A stretch of 64,000 bases of DNA from Ruania zhangjianzhongii (GTDB lineage: Bacteria > Actinomycetota > Actinomycetes > Actinomycetales > Beutenbergiaceae), in assembly GCF_008000995.1 (NCBI RefSeq), contig NZ_CP042828.1, positions 1 to 64,000 of the forward strand, in the 5' to 3' direction. Position numbers and translations under genes: made by a program. The notes beneath the pieces are model-generated. The model saw nothing but the letters and a program-made list of their open reading frames with translations. It had not been told where the DNA came from and did no database searches. The first letter of the stretch is position 1, and every line of letters begins with the position of its first letter. This document shows, piece after piece, positions 30,085 to 38,348 of this stretch.

Positions 30085-31127
30085 GTGCCCGCCTCACCGG
30101 CAGGTGGGACCGGATCGGGAACGAGGTGGGCTCCCGGGCCCGGGCCGACCACTCGGACGTGGTCCTCGCCGAGGATCTCGCCCAGCCGGGTGGCGACTGC
30201 CGCGGCGTCTGCCGGCCGGGTCAGCACGGCCACGTTCGGGCCGGCGTCGGCGGTGGCGTAGGCCTCGATGCCGGCATCGCGCAGTGCGACGACAGCGTCC
30301 AGGACCTCGATGCTCGCGGGGCGTAGGTACCGGATCGGTGGCTCGGTGGAGGCGATCAGCGCATGCATCCGCAGCGCGTGCGACTCGGTGATCTCACCGA
30401 TCTGGGTGAAGTCTCCGGCGCGGCAGGCGGCGACCATCTCGGTCAACGAAGCCTCGGTGCTGGTGATCCAGGCGACGAAGTACGGGGAGGTGCGCGCGGT
30501 GCGCCGCATCGCCTCTCGGCTGGAGACCGCCTTAGCGCTCGAGTCCACAGTGGCGATCACCATGGCGAGCTCCGGCGCCGGAATCTCTTCGGCGAACGAG
30601 GACTCGTCATCGGTGCCGGCGTGCCAGAGCGCCACGTTGGCGATGATCGAGCGGGCCGCGGAGCCGGAGCCGCGGCGGGCCAGTCGGCTCAGTGCCGGAG
30701 TGTCCAGCTCGAGGCCGTAGGCGGCGCTCGCGGCAGTGGCCAGCGCTGCGAAGCCAGCGGCCGAGGAGGCCAGCCCGGCCCCGGTGGGCGCCTCGTTCAC
30801 CGAGCGGACGATGGCGCGGGACTGCGATCCCGCGCGGCTACGGACCAGGTCGAGGAACGTGGTCACCCGGTCCCGGGCGGTACCGGTGGCCAGGTGGCCG
30901 TTCAGCTCGAAGCGGTCCTGCTCGCCTGCCGGATCGAGCTGCACCGTGGTGGTGGCGGCGAAGGTGTCCAGAGTGAGGGAGAGGCTGCCCGCGACCGGGA
31001 GGATGAGCGACTCGTCCCGCTTTCCCCAGTACTTCACCAGGGCGAGGTTCGGGAACGCCCGCGCGGTGGCGGCACCGGTCTCAGCAGGGCGCACGCTGCC
31101 GGTCGGGCTCGTCACGTCCGTGCTCAT
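30081..31127 (-). CDS. mvaD: Diphosphomevalonate decarboxylase
   Basis: ATP-dependent decarboxylation of diphosphomevalonate to isopentenyl diphosphate. The 348-residue product has the substrate-binding NLALVKYWGKRDESLILPV, the phosphate loop PTGAGLASSAAGFAALA and the catalytic Asp in TADAGPNVAVL. It overlaps the neighbouring kinase genes by 4 bp on each side. Confidence 0.95.
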   Translation of the reverse strand: MSTDVTSPTGSVRPAETGAATARAFPNLALVKYWGKRDESLILPVAGSLSLTLDTFAATTTVQLDPAGEQDRFELNGHLATGTARDRVTTFLDLVRSRAGSQSRAIVRSVNEAPTGAGLASSAAGFAALATAASAAYGLELDTPALSRLARRGSGSAARSIIANVALWHAGTDDESSFAEEIPAPELAMVIATVDSSAKAVSSREAMRRTARTSPYFVAWITSTEASLTEMVAACRAGDFTQIGEITESHALRMHALIASTEPPIRYLRPASIEVLDAVVALRDAGIEAYATADAGPNVAVLTRPADAAAVATRLGEILGEDHVRVVGPGPGAHLVPDPVPPAGEAGT

Positions 31128-32119
31128 GAGGCTGGCACCGTGGTGGTCCAGGTGCGCGGGGCTCCGGCCGCGCGCAGGGCGCTACCGAGCTCCTCGGCGT
31201 GTGCGGCGCCGTCAGCGAGTGCGATGATGCAGCCACCCTGGCCGCCGCCGGTGAGCTTGGCACCTGGTGAGCCGGCGCGCCCGGCAGCGGCCACCAGCGC
31301 GTCGAGCCGGTCGTCGCTCACCCCGAGACCGGTGAGCAGCTCGTGGGTCTGGCTCATCCGCGCACCGAGCGCGGTGGGATCTCCGCGGGTCAGATCAGCG
31401 GCCGCTGCTTCGGTGAGCTCGGCGATCTGGGCGATGATCGCGTCGATCCCCGCCCGGTCGGCGCTGCGGCGCTCGCGCACCTGGGCCACGGACTGCGCGG
31501 TCGATCCGGAGCACCCGGAGTCGGCGAGGGTGAACACCAGGGAGCTGCCGACCTCGACCGGTGCGACCGCACCCTGCTGGAACCGGATCGGTGCTGTGGC
31601 GGTCACCGCGCGGGCGTCCAGCCCGCTGGGGTTGCCGTGGGCGACCCGTTCGGCTTCCTGCACGATCGTGTAGAGGGTGTCCGGGTCGACGGTGCTCTGC
31701 GCCAGGTCGGCGATGGCGCGAACGACGGCGGCGGCGACGGCCGCACTGGAGCCGAGACCACGTTCGTACGGGATCGAGCTGCGGATCCGGACCGCGGCCC
31801 CGGCCACAGCGTTCTGCTGGTCGAGCGCGGCCCGTACGGCGGTCAGCACCGGCCACAGACGTGCCGGGGCGTCGCTCGCGGCTCCGGTGAACAGCTCGCT
31901 CTCCAGGTGGATCCCCTCGGCTGGTACGGCTTGCGCGGCCACGCCGAGGCCATGCAGCGGGATCGCCAGCGCGGGTGCCCCGTACACGGCAGCGTGCTCG
32001 CCGAGCAGGATCGCCTTCGCATGGGCGCCCCCGGTCCCGCTGCCGGAGGGGTGCACAGAACTCCTGCGGGCGCGCGTGGGCGTCGGCGCAGGTGAATCCG
32101 TTCCGGTCCGTTCGGTCAC
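31124..32119 (-). CDS. mvk: Mevalonate kinase
   Basis: First gene of the mevalonate operon; phosphorylates mevalonate. The 331-residue product has a Ser/Arg-rich leader of about 30 residues, then HAKAILLGEHAAVYG, the loop ERGLGSSAAVAAAVVRA and the C-terminal KLTGGGQGGCIIALA. The GTG at 32119 has a -10-like TACCCT (minus strand, 32132-32127) seven bases upstream, which suggests leaderless transcription of the operon. Confidence 0.94.
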   Translation of the reverse strand: MTERTGTDSPAPTPTRARRSSVHPSGSGTGGAHAKAILLGEHAAVYGAPALAIPLHGLGVAAQAVPAEGIHLESELFTGAASDAPARLWPVLTAVRAALDQQNAVAGAAVRIRSSIPYERGLGSSAAVAAAVVRAIADLAQSTVDPDTLYTIVQEAERVAHGNPSGLDARAVTATAPIRFQQGAVAPVEVGSSLVFTLADSGCSGSTAQSVAQVRERRSADRAGIDAIIAQIAELTEAAAADLTRGDPTALGARMSQTHELLTGLGVSDDRLDALVAAAGRAGSPGAKLTGGGQGGCIIALADGAAHAEELGSALRAAGAPRTWTTTVPAS

Positions 32120-32507
32120 TGGTCCTAGGGTAGAACCGGAATGTGCACGAACTGTGAGGATCGGACCGATTCGGCGTCCTCAGGTGCCCTGGAGCCGCCC
32201 GGGTGTGTGGAACCTCACCGCCCCAAGGCCCGGCTCCGGCCGACAATGCTGGTCGCGGTACCGAGATGGTGGCAACATTCGCTGTTCCCATCGGCGATGG
32301 CCGCTCTCGAGAACCTCCTGGACCGGGTAGGGGTTCCGGATCGCGGTCGATCGGACCTGATGCAGGTCAGGCTGCCGAGGGTGCACCCTGCTCTCGCGAT
32401 CTGGACCCTGCCGGTGCACCAGGGTGAGGCGTGATATCTAGAACACTGGACAGGGTTGGCGTACGGGCTCGTGTGAGCGGGGCGTCGGGGAGCGAACGGG
32501 GGTCGGT
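32120..32507. other. Divergent promoter region, mevalonate operon / lipase operon
   Basis: This 388-bp gap separates mvk (minus) from the membrane-protein/lipase pair (plus). Apart from the possible mvk -10 at 32127-32132, no gene, RNA or clear operator was recognised. Open frames on both strands are short and lack ribosome-binding sites. In Streptomyces-type mevalonate clusters a prenyl diphosphate synthase would precede mvk; none is here. Confidence 0.5.
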
Positions 32508-32912
32508 GTGTCGCGCAAGTCTGCCGTGATCATGGGGGCAGTGGCGCTGCTCGTGGCAGTGCTGATCGGGGTGTGGTGGCTCGTCGGCCGCGGCGGCGAG
32601 CCCGACCCGGTCGCGACCAGCACCGAGGAGCCGGACCAGGCGGCCGCGGCGCTCGAGGTCCTCGAGACCGATCCTGAGCGGCTGCTGCCGGAAGGCCTGA
32701 CCGGATCGATCGACCTCGCGACCGCCATACCGCCGGGTACGGAGGTCGATGCCGACCCCGCCACCTGGGTGCCCTCCGCTGCAGGTGGTGGTCTCATCGA
32801 GATGACGCTCACCCTCGCGGACGGCACCACGCACCGGCTGGTGGCCGTGATGGCTGAGGTCGACGGCGCATGGCAGGTTCTGCAGACCCTCCCGATGGAC
32901 GGGCAGTCATGA
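32508..32912 (+). CDS. Small single-pass membrane protein, partner of secreted hydrolase
   Basis: The 134-residue product has one N-terminal membrane helix (about residues 6-26) followed by an extracytoplasmic domain of about 105 residues rich in Glu and Pro, ending ADGTTHRLVAVMAEVDGAWQVLQTLP. The pattern suggests an NTF2-like or Ig-like small fold, but I do not recognise a family. Its TGA overlaps the ATG of the downstream hydrolase, so the two are coupled and probably act together outside the membrane. Confidence 0.6.
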   Translation: MSRKSAVIMGAVALLVAVLIGVWWLVGRGGEPDPVATSTEEPDQAAAALEVLETDPERLLPEGLTGSIDLATAIPPGTEVDADPATWVPSAAGGGLIEMTLTLADGTTHRLVAVMAEVDGAWQVLQTLPMDGQS

Positions 32913-34528
32913 CCACGGTGAGGAAGGAACGCTCCCTGGCGGTCGCCGTCGTGCTCTCTGTCCTGCTCGCCGGTGGCCTGGTCGCCTACCAGGCCGAACA
33001 GGCCGTGGCGGCGCCTGAGCCGCAGGATTGTGAGGACATCGCGGGTCTGGACAAGGCCCCGGCCCTGGCTGACGACCTGCGGCCCGGGGGTGATCCGGTC
33101 ACGGAGAGCACACTGCAGGATGGCACCGCCATCCCGGTCGTGATGGTGCACGGCTGGACCGGTCGCAGCCAGCACAGCAGCGAGCGCACCGGCGCGTTCT
33201 CGGCCGCGATCGACCTCACGGTCGACGAGAGCAGCGACTTCGACGGCCTGCCCACCTCGCTGATCGGGGCCATTCAGGGAGTCGGCGGCGTCAGCGTGTA
33301 CACCTTCGACTACCACGACCTGTCCTCGCGCTGGGTGACCGACGATGGCATCGGCCCCCCGCTCGCCGAGTCGCTCACCTGCCTGGCGACGGCGTACGGG
33401 CACCCGGCGATCACCGTGGCCCACTCCATGGGTGGCCTGGCCACCCGAGCGGCGCTCGGCCAGATCGCCGACGACGGCAGCCTCAGCGGGCCCGGCGACT
33501 ACGTCAGCGACGTCATCACCTACGGGACCCCGAACACCGGATCCGACGTGGCGCGCTTCCTCGTGGACTTCCAGGAGGGACTCGCCTCCATGGAGGGTAT
33601 GCCGGACGCTGAGACCGCGACGGCGCTGCACTCGTTCATGGTCATCTGCGGTACGGCGGTGACCGAGTCGATGGAGGACCCGAGCGCGTGCGGCAGCATT
33701 CCCACGCTCGCCGCGAGCGCAGGCTCCGACGCTGTGCACGGGCTTGCCACCGGCTCCGACGAGGTCACCGCCCTGCCGGCGTGGCCCGAGGGTGTCAACG
33801 TGCACGCCTATGCCGGCGACATCACTGCCAGCTTCAGCGTCGGTGCCTGGTTCCTCGACGTGTACGAGTCCAGCCGCGCCAGCATCGGCGATATCGTGGT
33901 ACCGCGCAGTTCGGCTCTCGACGGCGCCGACTCGACGCTCGTCAACGAGTGCGCCTACGAGGTCGACTTCGATCTGCTCGGGCCGCTGCCCGGACTCGGG
34001 GGTGACGTGCTGTGGCCGGTCTCGGGCTACCAGTCCGGCTGCTTCCACGGCAACCTGATGCGCACGATCGAACTGACGGACAGCACCACCTCGATCATCG
34101 GTGAGATCGTGCAGGAAGCGCAGGGGATCATCGCCTCCGGCTTCCCCGCTGATCTCGCGGGCCAGTGGTGCTCACGGCAGGACCCCGACCTGGAGTGCTT
34201 CTCGGTCACCGGGCTGCTCGAGGAGTTCCCGGGCGCGTTCCTGGAGAGCAGCACCGAGTCGCCGGACACCCCCGGTGCGCAGCGCTACTTCATCTGCCTC
34301 GCAGACGACCTCGGCGACTCGTGCTCGATGGCCGCGACGATGATTCTCGAGTACTACCCGGTCGGCGTGGAGTGGAACTGCGAAGAGTTCGCCGCCGCGG
34401 ACGGCTGGCCCGGCTGCGACCCCGACTACACCGAAGCGCACGACGTGACGCAGCCGCGCCTGACGATCATCCCCAACCACCAGCACAACCAGTCGTTCGT
34501 CGACGTCGAGCCGCTGTACCGGAGCTAA
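32909..34528 (+). CDS. Secreted alpha/beta hydrolase (lipase/PGAP1-like)
   Basis: The 539-residue product starts at ATG 32909 with a Sec signal (KERSLAVAVVLSVLLAGGLVA, cleavage after AVA near 35). VVMVHGWTG is the oxyanion loop and VAHSMGGLATRAAL is the nucleophile elbow (AHSMG). YGTPNTGSD resembles triacylglycerol lipases and PGAP1-like proteins. After about residue 390 there is a Cys-rich C-terminal region (for example QWCSRQDPDLECFS and WNCEEFAAADGWPGCD) that I cannot place. A His in PNHQHNQS near the end could complete the triad. Confidence 0.75.
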   Translation: MTTVRKERSLAVAVVLSVLLAGGLVAYQAEQAVAAPEPQDCEDIAGLDKAPALADDLRPGGDPVTESTLQDGTAIPVVMVHGWTGRSQHSSERTGAFSAAIDLTVDESSDFDGLPTSLIGAIQGVGGVSVYTFDYHDLSSRWVTDDGIGPPLAESLTCLATAYGHPAITVAHSMGGLATRAALGQIADDGSLSGPGDYVSDVITYGTPNTGSDVARFLVDFQEGLASMEGMPDAETATALHSFMVICGTAVTESMEDPSACGSIPTLAASAGSDAVHGLATGSDEVTALPAWPEGVNVHAYAGDITASFSVGAWFLDVYESSRASIGDIVVPRSSALDGADSTLVNECAYEVDFDLLGPLPGLGGDVLWPVSGYQSGCFHGNLMRTIELTDSTTSIIGEIVQEAQGIIASGFPADLAGQWCSRQDPDLECFSVTGLLEEFPGAFLESSTESPDTPGAQRYFICLADDLGDSCSMAATMILEYYPVGVEWNCEEFAAADGWPGCDPDYTEAHDVTQPRLTIIPNHQHNQSFVDVEPLYRS

Positions 34529-34564
34529 CGGTGCTGACGTACGGCAGCGCGCGGCCACGGACGT

Positions 34565-34583
34565 CGCCCCCGACGTGGGGGCG
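34565..34583 (+). terminator. GC hairpin after the lipase gene
   Basis: CGCCCCC (34565-34571) and GGGGGCG (34577-34583) form a 7-bp stem with a GACGT loop 36 bp after the lipase stop. No T run follows. Confidence 0.45.
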
Positions 34584-34654
34584 GGCGTTCTCCGGGTCAG
34601 GTCAGGGCTTTCCCGGATAGTGCGCGAGCATGCGGCCGCCGTACGTTGACCGCT

Positions 34655-35380
34655 ATGACGACCGAAGCAGTTCTCGCCGGCACCTGCGCCGTCCGGGCCG
34701 GGGAGGTCACCAAGGTCTACGGGCGAGGGCCGTCCGCTGTGACAGCGCTCGACCGGGTCAGCCTGGGCGTGACGGCAGGCGCGATGACCGTGGTGATGGG
34801 CCCGCCCGGTTCCGGCAAGTCCACCCTGCTGCAGTGCCTCGCCGGCCTGGAGGACGTCACCGCGGGTGAGGTGTTCCTCGGCGATCTCGGCCTGCACACC
34901 GCTTCTGAGGGCCGGCTGAGCATGGTGCGGCGAGACGCCGTGGGGTTTGTCTTCGACGGGTTCAACCTGCTCCCGGCGCTCACCGTGGCGGAGAACATCC
35001 TCGCGCCCTCCCGGCTGGCCGGCATGCGGACCGATCCGCAGTGGGTGCAGGCCGTGGTGGACATCCTGGATCTCGCCGGTCGGCTCGAGGAGCGCCCCGC
35101 GAACCTGACCGGTGGTGAGCAACAGCGAGTGGCGATCGCCCGCGCCCTGATCACCCGCCCGCAGGTGCTGTTCGCCGACGATCCGAGCGGAAGTCTGGAC
35201 TACTCCGGCGGTGAGGAGGTGCTCGCCACCCTGCGCTCCGCCGTCGACGATCTGGGCCAGACCGTGGTGCTCGCCACCCGCGATCCGCGTGCGCTCAGCT
35301 ACGGCGACCAGGTGGTGCTCCTGGCCGGAGGGCGGATCGCCGACCAGATCAGCCCTGGTGCATCGGCCCGGCGCAGGTGA
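34655..35380 (+). CDS. ABC transporter ATP-binding protein (LolD/MacB-like), orphan
   Basis: The 241-residue product has Walker [10 protein letters not shown] near 50-58, a variant signature [15 protein letters not shown] instead of LSGGQ, and Walker [14 protein letters not shown], where the usual catalytic EPT is DPS. The catalytic Glu is therefore replaced by Asp and hydrolysis may be reduced. No permease is adjacent. ATG 34655 is preferred over a TTG at 34646. The partner must lie elsewhere or be lost. Confidence 0.8.
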   Translation: MTTEAVLAGTCAVRAGEVTKVYGRGPSAVTALDRVSLGVTAGAMTVVMGPPGSGKSTLLQCLAGLEDVTAGEVFLGDLGLHTASEGRLSMVRRDAVGFVFDGFNLLPALTVAENILAPSRLAGMRTDPQWVQAVVDILDLAGRLEERPANLTGGEQQRVAIARALITRPQVLFADDPSGSLDYSGGEEVLATLRSAVDDLGQTVVLATRDPRALSYGDQVVLLAGGRIADQISPGASARRR

Positions 35381-35390
35381 GACTGGAACC

Positions 35391-35669
35391 ATGTGCCGCA
35401 ACATCCGAACCCTGTACAACTTCGAACCGCACGCGTCCTCCGAGGAGGTGCAGGCGGCAGCGCTGCAGTACGTGCGCAAGGTCAGCGGGATGAACAAGCC
35501 CTCGCAGGCGAACGCGGAGGTGTTCGAGCGGGCCGTCGCCGAGATCACCCACCTCACCGAGCACCTGCTCGAGGACCTGGTCACCACCGCAGCGCCGAAG
35601 GATCGCGAGGTGGAGGCCGCGAAGGCGAAGGCCCGCGCCGCTGCGCGCTACGGGACCGTCGCCTCCTGA
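35391..35669 (+). CDS. DUF2277 family protein
   Basis: The 92-residue product starts MCRNIRTLYNFEPHASSEEVQAAALQYVRKVSG, the hallmark of DUF2277, with an invariant N-terminal CRNI. It ends with a helical, Lys/Ala-rich segment. Function is unknown. It starts 10 bp after the ABC ATPase stop and ends in a T-run hairpin. Confidence 0.85.
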   Translation: MCRNIRTLYNFEPHASSEEVQAAALQYVRKVSGMNKPSQANAEVFERAVAEITHLTEHLLEDLVTTAAPKDREVEAAKAKARAAARYGTVAS

Positions 35670-35680
35670 CCGGCGGCGGC

Positions 35681-35706
35681 ACTCCCACCCCGGGGGTGAG
35701 TTTTCC
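35681..35706 (+). terminator. Rho-independent terminator after DUF2277
   Basis: ACTC-CC-ACCCC pairs with GGGGGT-GAGT over 35681-35701 and is followed by TTTT, in the right place after the DUF2277 stop. Confidence 0.55.
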
Positions 35707-35768
35707 GTCGCTGCCCCGGGCCCTGGGTGAGATTCTTGTCGCGAAACCGCGCTGGAGCGACGGTCAGG

Positions 35769-36797
35769 TCACCCACGGTCCCGTCCCGGTTCGAGCTCGA
35801 CGGACCGGGGAAGCCCGAAGTGGTCGGCCAGCTCCGGGGTGTGGAAGCTGGTCACGGCGCCGATCCGGTCACCGGCGATGGTGACCACGTGCATCCCGGT
35901 CAGCCGGGCGAGCCTCGAGCCGGGTTCGGCGAGATAGCTGCCGAAGGCCGGATCGGTGTTCGCCCGCCCGGCCGGCAACAGGTGCAGGCGCCGCTCACCA
36001 CGCCAGGCGAGGCCCGAGCGCCAGAACCCGCCGATAGCGTCCCGGCCGTCGTACCGGTGCGGCGCCGGCGGCATGGTCAGCCACGCCTGATCGCTGAGCA
36101 GCTCGAGCAACATCTCGATATCACCGGCGACGTATGCCCGGGCGAACTCCGCGGCGATGGTCTGCTCCTCGGCCGGATCGGACCGAACCCTGGGCCGGTT
36201 GTGGTCCCGCAGCCCGGCGCGGGCGCGCTGCAGCGCTGCCTTGACCGCCGTCGCACTGGTGTCCAGGACATCGGCGGCGTCAGCGGTGCTGAAACCGAGC
36301 ACATCGCGCAGCAGCAGAACCGCGACCTGCTGCGGCGGCAGCTGCTGCAGCGCCGTGATGAAGGCCAGCTCGATCGCCTCGCTGCTCGCCTGCTGGGCGG
36401 CCGGACCGGGGGCTGCATCCGGGATCTCGGTGAGCAGGACATCGGGATAGGGCTGCAGCCAGGTGACCTCGCTGAGCTGGCTGGGTGCGGGAGTGGTGAA
36501 CGGTGCCACCGGTGCCATCGGGATCCGACGTGCACGGTCCCGGAGGGCGTTCAGGCACCGACGGGTGGCGATCCGGTACAACCAGGTGCGTACTGAAGCC
36601 CGCTGCTCGAACCCGGCCAGGTGCTGCCAGGCGGCCAGCAGGGTCTCCTGCACCTGATCGTCGGCGTCGGTGACCGACCCCAGCATGCGGTAGCAGTGCA
36701 CGTGCAGCTCACGCAGGTGCGGCTCGGTGAGTTCGCGGAAGGCGCGCTCATCACCGGCACGAGCGAGGGCGAGGATGTCGCTGTCCACGCCTGGCAT
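35769..36797 (-). CDS. ECF-type RNA polymerase sigma factor with SnoaL-like C-terminus (SigG-like)
   Basis: The 342-residue product has sigma region 2 (HLRELHVHCYRMLGSVTDADDQVQETLLAAWQHL) and region 4 (LQQLPPQQVAVLLLRDVLGFSTADAADVLDTSATAVKAALQRAR). These are followed by a SnoaL-like domain of about 125 residues with LTMPPAPHRYDGRDAI. That layout is that of mycobacterial SigG/SigJ, in which the extra domain replaces a separate anti-sigma factor. ATG 36797 fits better than the GTG at 36818. It is divergent from a TIGR03086 gene and may control it (inference). Confidence 0.88.
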   Translation of the reverse strand: MPGVDSDILALARAGDERAFRELTEPHLRELHVHCYRMLGSVTDADDQVQETLLAAWQHLAGFEQRASVRTWLYRIATRRCLNALRDRARRIPMAPVAPFTTPAPSQLSEVTWLQPYPDVLLTEIPDAAPGPAAQQASSEAIELAFITALQQLPPQQVAVLLLRDVLGFSTADAADVLDTSATAVKAALQRARAGLRDHNRPRVRSDPAEEQTIAAEFARAYVAGDIEMLLELLSDQAWLTMPPAPHRYDGRDAIGGFWRSGLAWRGERRLHLLPAGRANTDPAFGSYLAEPGSRLARLTGMHVVTIAGDRIGAVTSFHTPELADHFGLPRSVELEPGRDRG

Positions 36798-36922
36798 CCT
36801 GCCACTTGAACGCAGCACCGGTCCGTTTGCGCGGGTCGCGGTGTCTGTACAGAGTAGGCGGTGCCACTGTGGTGTTGCCTCCGGCTAGCCGTTCGGCACC
36901 CGGAACCGAGAAGGAGAGCTCC

Positions 36923-37546
36923 ATGAGCGCACCAGCTGAGACATTTGACCCGACCACCGCGTTGACCCGCGCGCTGTTCGCGACCGAGGAGATCGTCACC
37001 GGGATCGACGCGGACCAGTGGAGCGCGGACACTGTCTGCACCGGCTGGAATGTGGGCGAGCTGCTGGACCATCTGGTGGCAGGAAACCACCAGTTCATCG
37101 CCGCGCTGGGTGGCGAGCAGGCAGTGGACACCTCCTCGGACGAGGCTCTGGAGGCGGCTTCAGCCGGCCAGACGGCGGCGGCCGGCGACCTCGACGACGA
37201 TCCCGTGGCTGCCTACCGGCTCTCTGCCGCCGGGCTGCAGCGGGCCATTGCGGTGCCAGGTGTGCTGGATCAGCTGGTCACCGTGCCGTTCGGGACGGTG
37301 CCCGGAGCGGTGGCCCTGCACTTGCGGCTCACCGAGATCCTGGTGCACGGCTGGGACCTCGCCCAGGCCACCGGGCAACCGACCACGGACTTCCCCGCGG
37401 ACATCGCCGTGGTGGAGCTGGCGTTCTCCAAGGATGCACTCAAGGAGATCCCGACCGGGGAGAGCCCGTTCGACTCACCCCAGCCGGTTGCCGCCTCCGC
37501 GCCGGCGATCGACCAGCTCGCAGCCCTGCTCGGCCGGCGGCCGTGA
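36923..37546 (+). CDS. TIGR03086 family (DinB-like) metal-binding protein
   Basis: The 207-residue product belongs to the mycothiol-dependent maleylpyruvate-isomerase/DinB-like superfamily: CTGWNVGELLDHLVAGNHQF, then HLRLTEILVHGWDLAQATGQP. The three His are the likely metal ligands. Members in actinobacteria often use mycothiol; the reaction is unknown. AAGGAGAG precedes the ATG. It is convergent with a second member of the same family. Confidence 0.85.
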   Translation: MSAPAETFDPTTALTRALFATEEIVTGIDADQWSADTVCTGWNVGELLDHLVAGNHQFIAALGGEQAVDTSSDEALEAASAGQTAAAGDLDDDPVAAYRLSAAGLQRAIAVPGVLDQLVTVPFGTVPGAVALHLRLTEILVHGWDLAQATGQPTTDFPADIAVVELAFSKDALKEIPTGESPFDSPQPVAASAPAIDQLAALLGRRP

Positions 37547-37573
37547 CTCCCTGACCGCTGCGGGACGCCTCGC

Positions 37574-38173
37574 TCAGGCCGGCGGCGTCCAGGCCGGGTC
37601 GCGTCCGCTCAGGGCGACGAGCCGATCCAGGAGCGGCGCCTCGGCCGGCACCGGTAGCGGGGGTCCGAACAGTCCGGGGCTGCCCTCCGGGCTCTCCTGC
37701 GCTGTGGCCTGCACGAAGCCCAGGGCTGCTTCGGCGAGCGCCGGGTCGGCGGTGAACTGCTGGCCAGTGGCGGCGGCGACGTCCCAGCCGTGCAGCAGCA
37801 CCTCGTCCAGAGCCACCACCCCGGCGACCTCGCCGGGCAGGTCGACGCCGCCGGCGTGGGTCATCCCCGTCCACGCCGCGTCCGCACGCCAGGCCGCCGC
37901 CAGATCTGTGAGCCGCTGCGGGATGCGGGTGCGCCAGCCGGTGTCGAGAGGCGAGCTGGCGGTAGGCGGGTTGTCCTCGTCCGGTGTGCCATCGTCGCCG
38001 GTCGGTGTGGTTTTGGTTGCTGCCGCAGTGAACGCCAGCGCCAGCTCGTCGATGTGGACGAGCAGCTCAGCCAGGCTCATCTCGGGGCAGGGCGTTGGCG
38101 CACTCAGCTGATCGTCCCGGACTGCGGCAACAAGGCCGGCGAGGACTTCGGTGGTGGGTGCGAGGTCGTGCAT
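37574..38173 (-). CDS. TIGR03086 family (DinB-like) metal-binding protein, second copy
   Basis: The 199-residue product has the same layout as the gene it faces: TPCPEMSLAELLVHIDELALAF and ALDEVLLHGWDVAAATGQQF. The sequences differ widely, so duplication is old or the pair was assembled from separate sources. The two genes end 27 bp apart. Upstream lies a 20-bp iteron array shared with the HEAT gene. Confidence 0.83.
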   Translation of the reverse strand: MHDLAPTTEVLAGLVAAVRDDQLSAPTPCPEMSLAELLVHIDELALAFTAAATKTTPTGDDGTPDEDNPPTASSPLDTGWRTRIPQRLTDLAAAWRADAAWTGMTHAGGVDLPGEVAGVVALDEVLLHGWDVAAATGQQFTADPALAEAALGFVQATAQESPEGSPGLFGPPLPVPAEAPLLDRLVALSGRDPAWTPPA

Positions 38174-38189
38174 GGGATGGCTCCTCTTC

Positions 38190-38249
38190 GGTGGCGGTGC
38201 TCACCAGTCGGTGGCGGTGCGCACCAGTCGGTGGCAGTGCTCACCAGTC
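38190..38249. repeat. Three 20-bp tandem iterons
   Basis: Copies at 38190-38209, 38210-38229 and 38230-38249 read GGTGGCGGTGCTCACCAGTC with one base change in each of the second and third. Each holds GGTGCTCACC or a variant, and its inverted form GGTGAGCACC occurs just after, near 38258. The array lies between the divergent TIGR03086 and HEAT genes. It could bind a regulator, but coding function is excluded. Confidence 0.85.
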
Positions 38250-38295
38250 TGGACTCCGGTGAGCACCGATTCTCTCCGGTACCGGCAGAACCCGC

Positions 38296-38326
38296 TTGAC
38301 CCTGACACAGTGAGAGGGCCTCTACT
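38296..38326 (+). promoter_or_regulatory. MerR-type promoter with operator in a 19-bp spacer
   Basis: TTGACC (38296-38301) and TCTACT (38321-38326) are exactly 19 bp apart, the long spacing typical of MerR-activated promoters. The spacer carries the dyad CCT-GA-CAC-A-GTG-AG-AGG (38301-38317), extended by one C-G pair on each side. It precedes a HEAT gene and a MerR-HEAT fusion, so autoregulation by that MerR is likely. Confidence 0.75.
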
Positions 38327-38348
38327 TCTCTGGAGGAGGTGGTCCGAG

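Noticed and set aside
38190-38249. Possible CRISPR array
   Set aside because: The units are directly adjacent with no spacers and only three copies; no cas genes are in the window.
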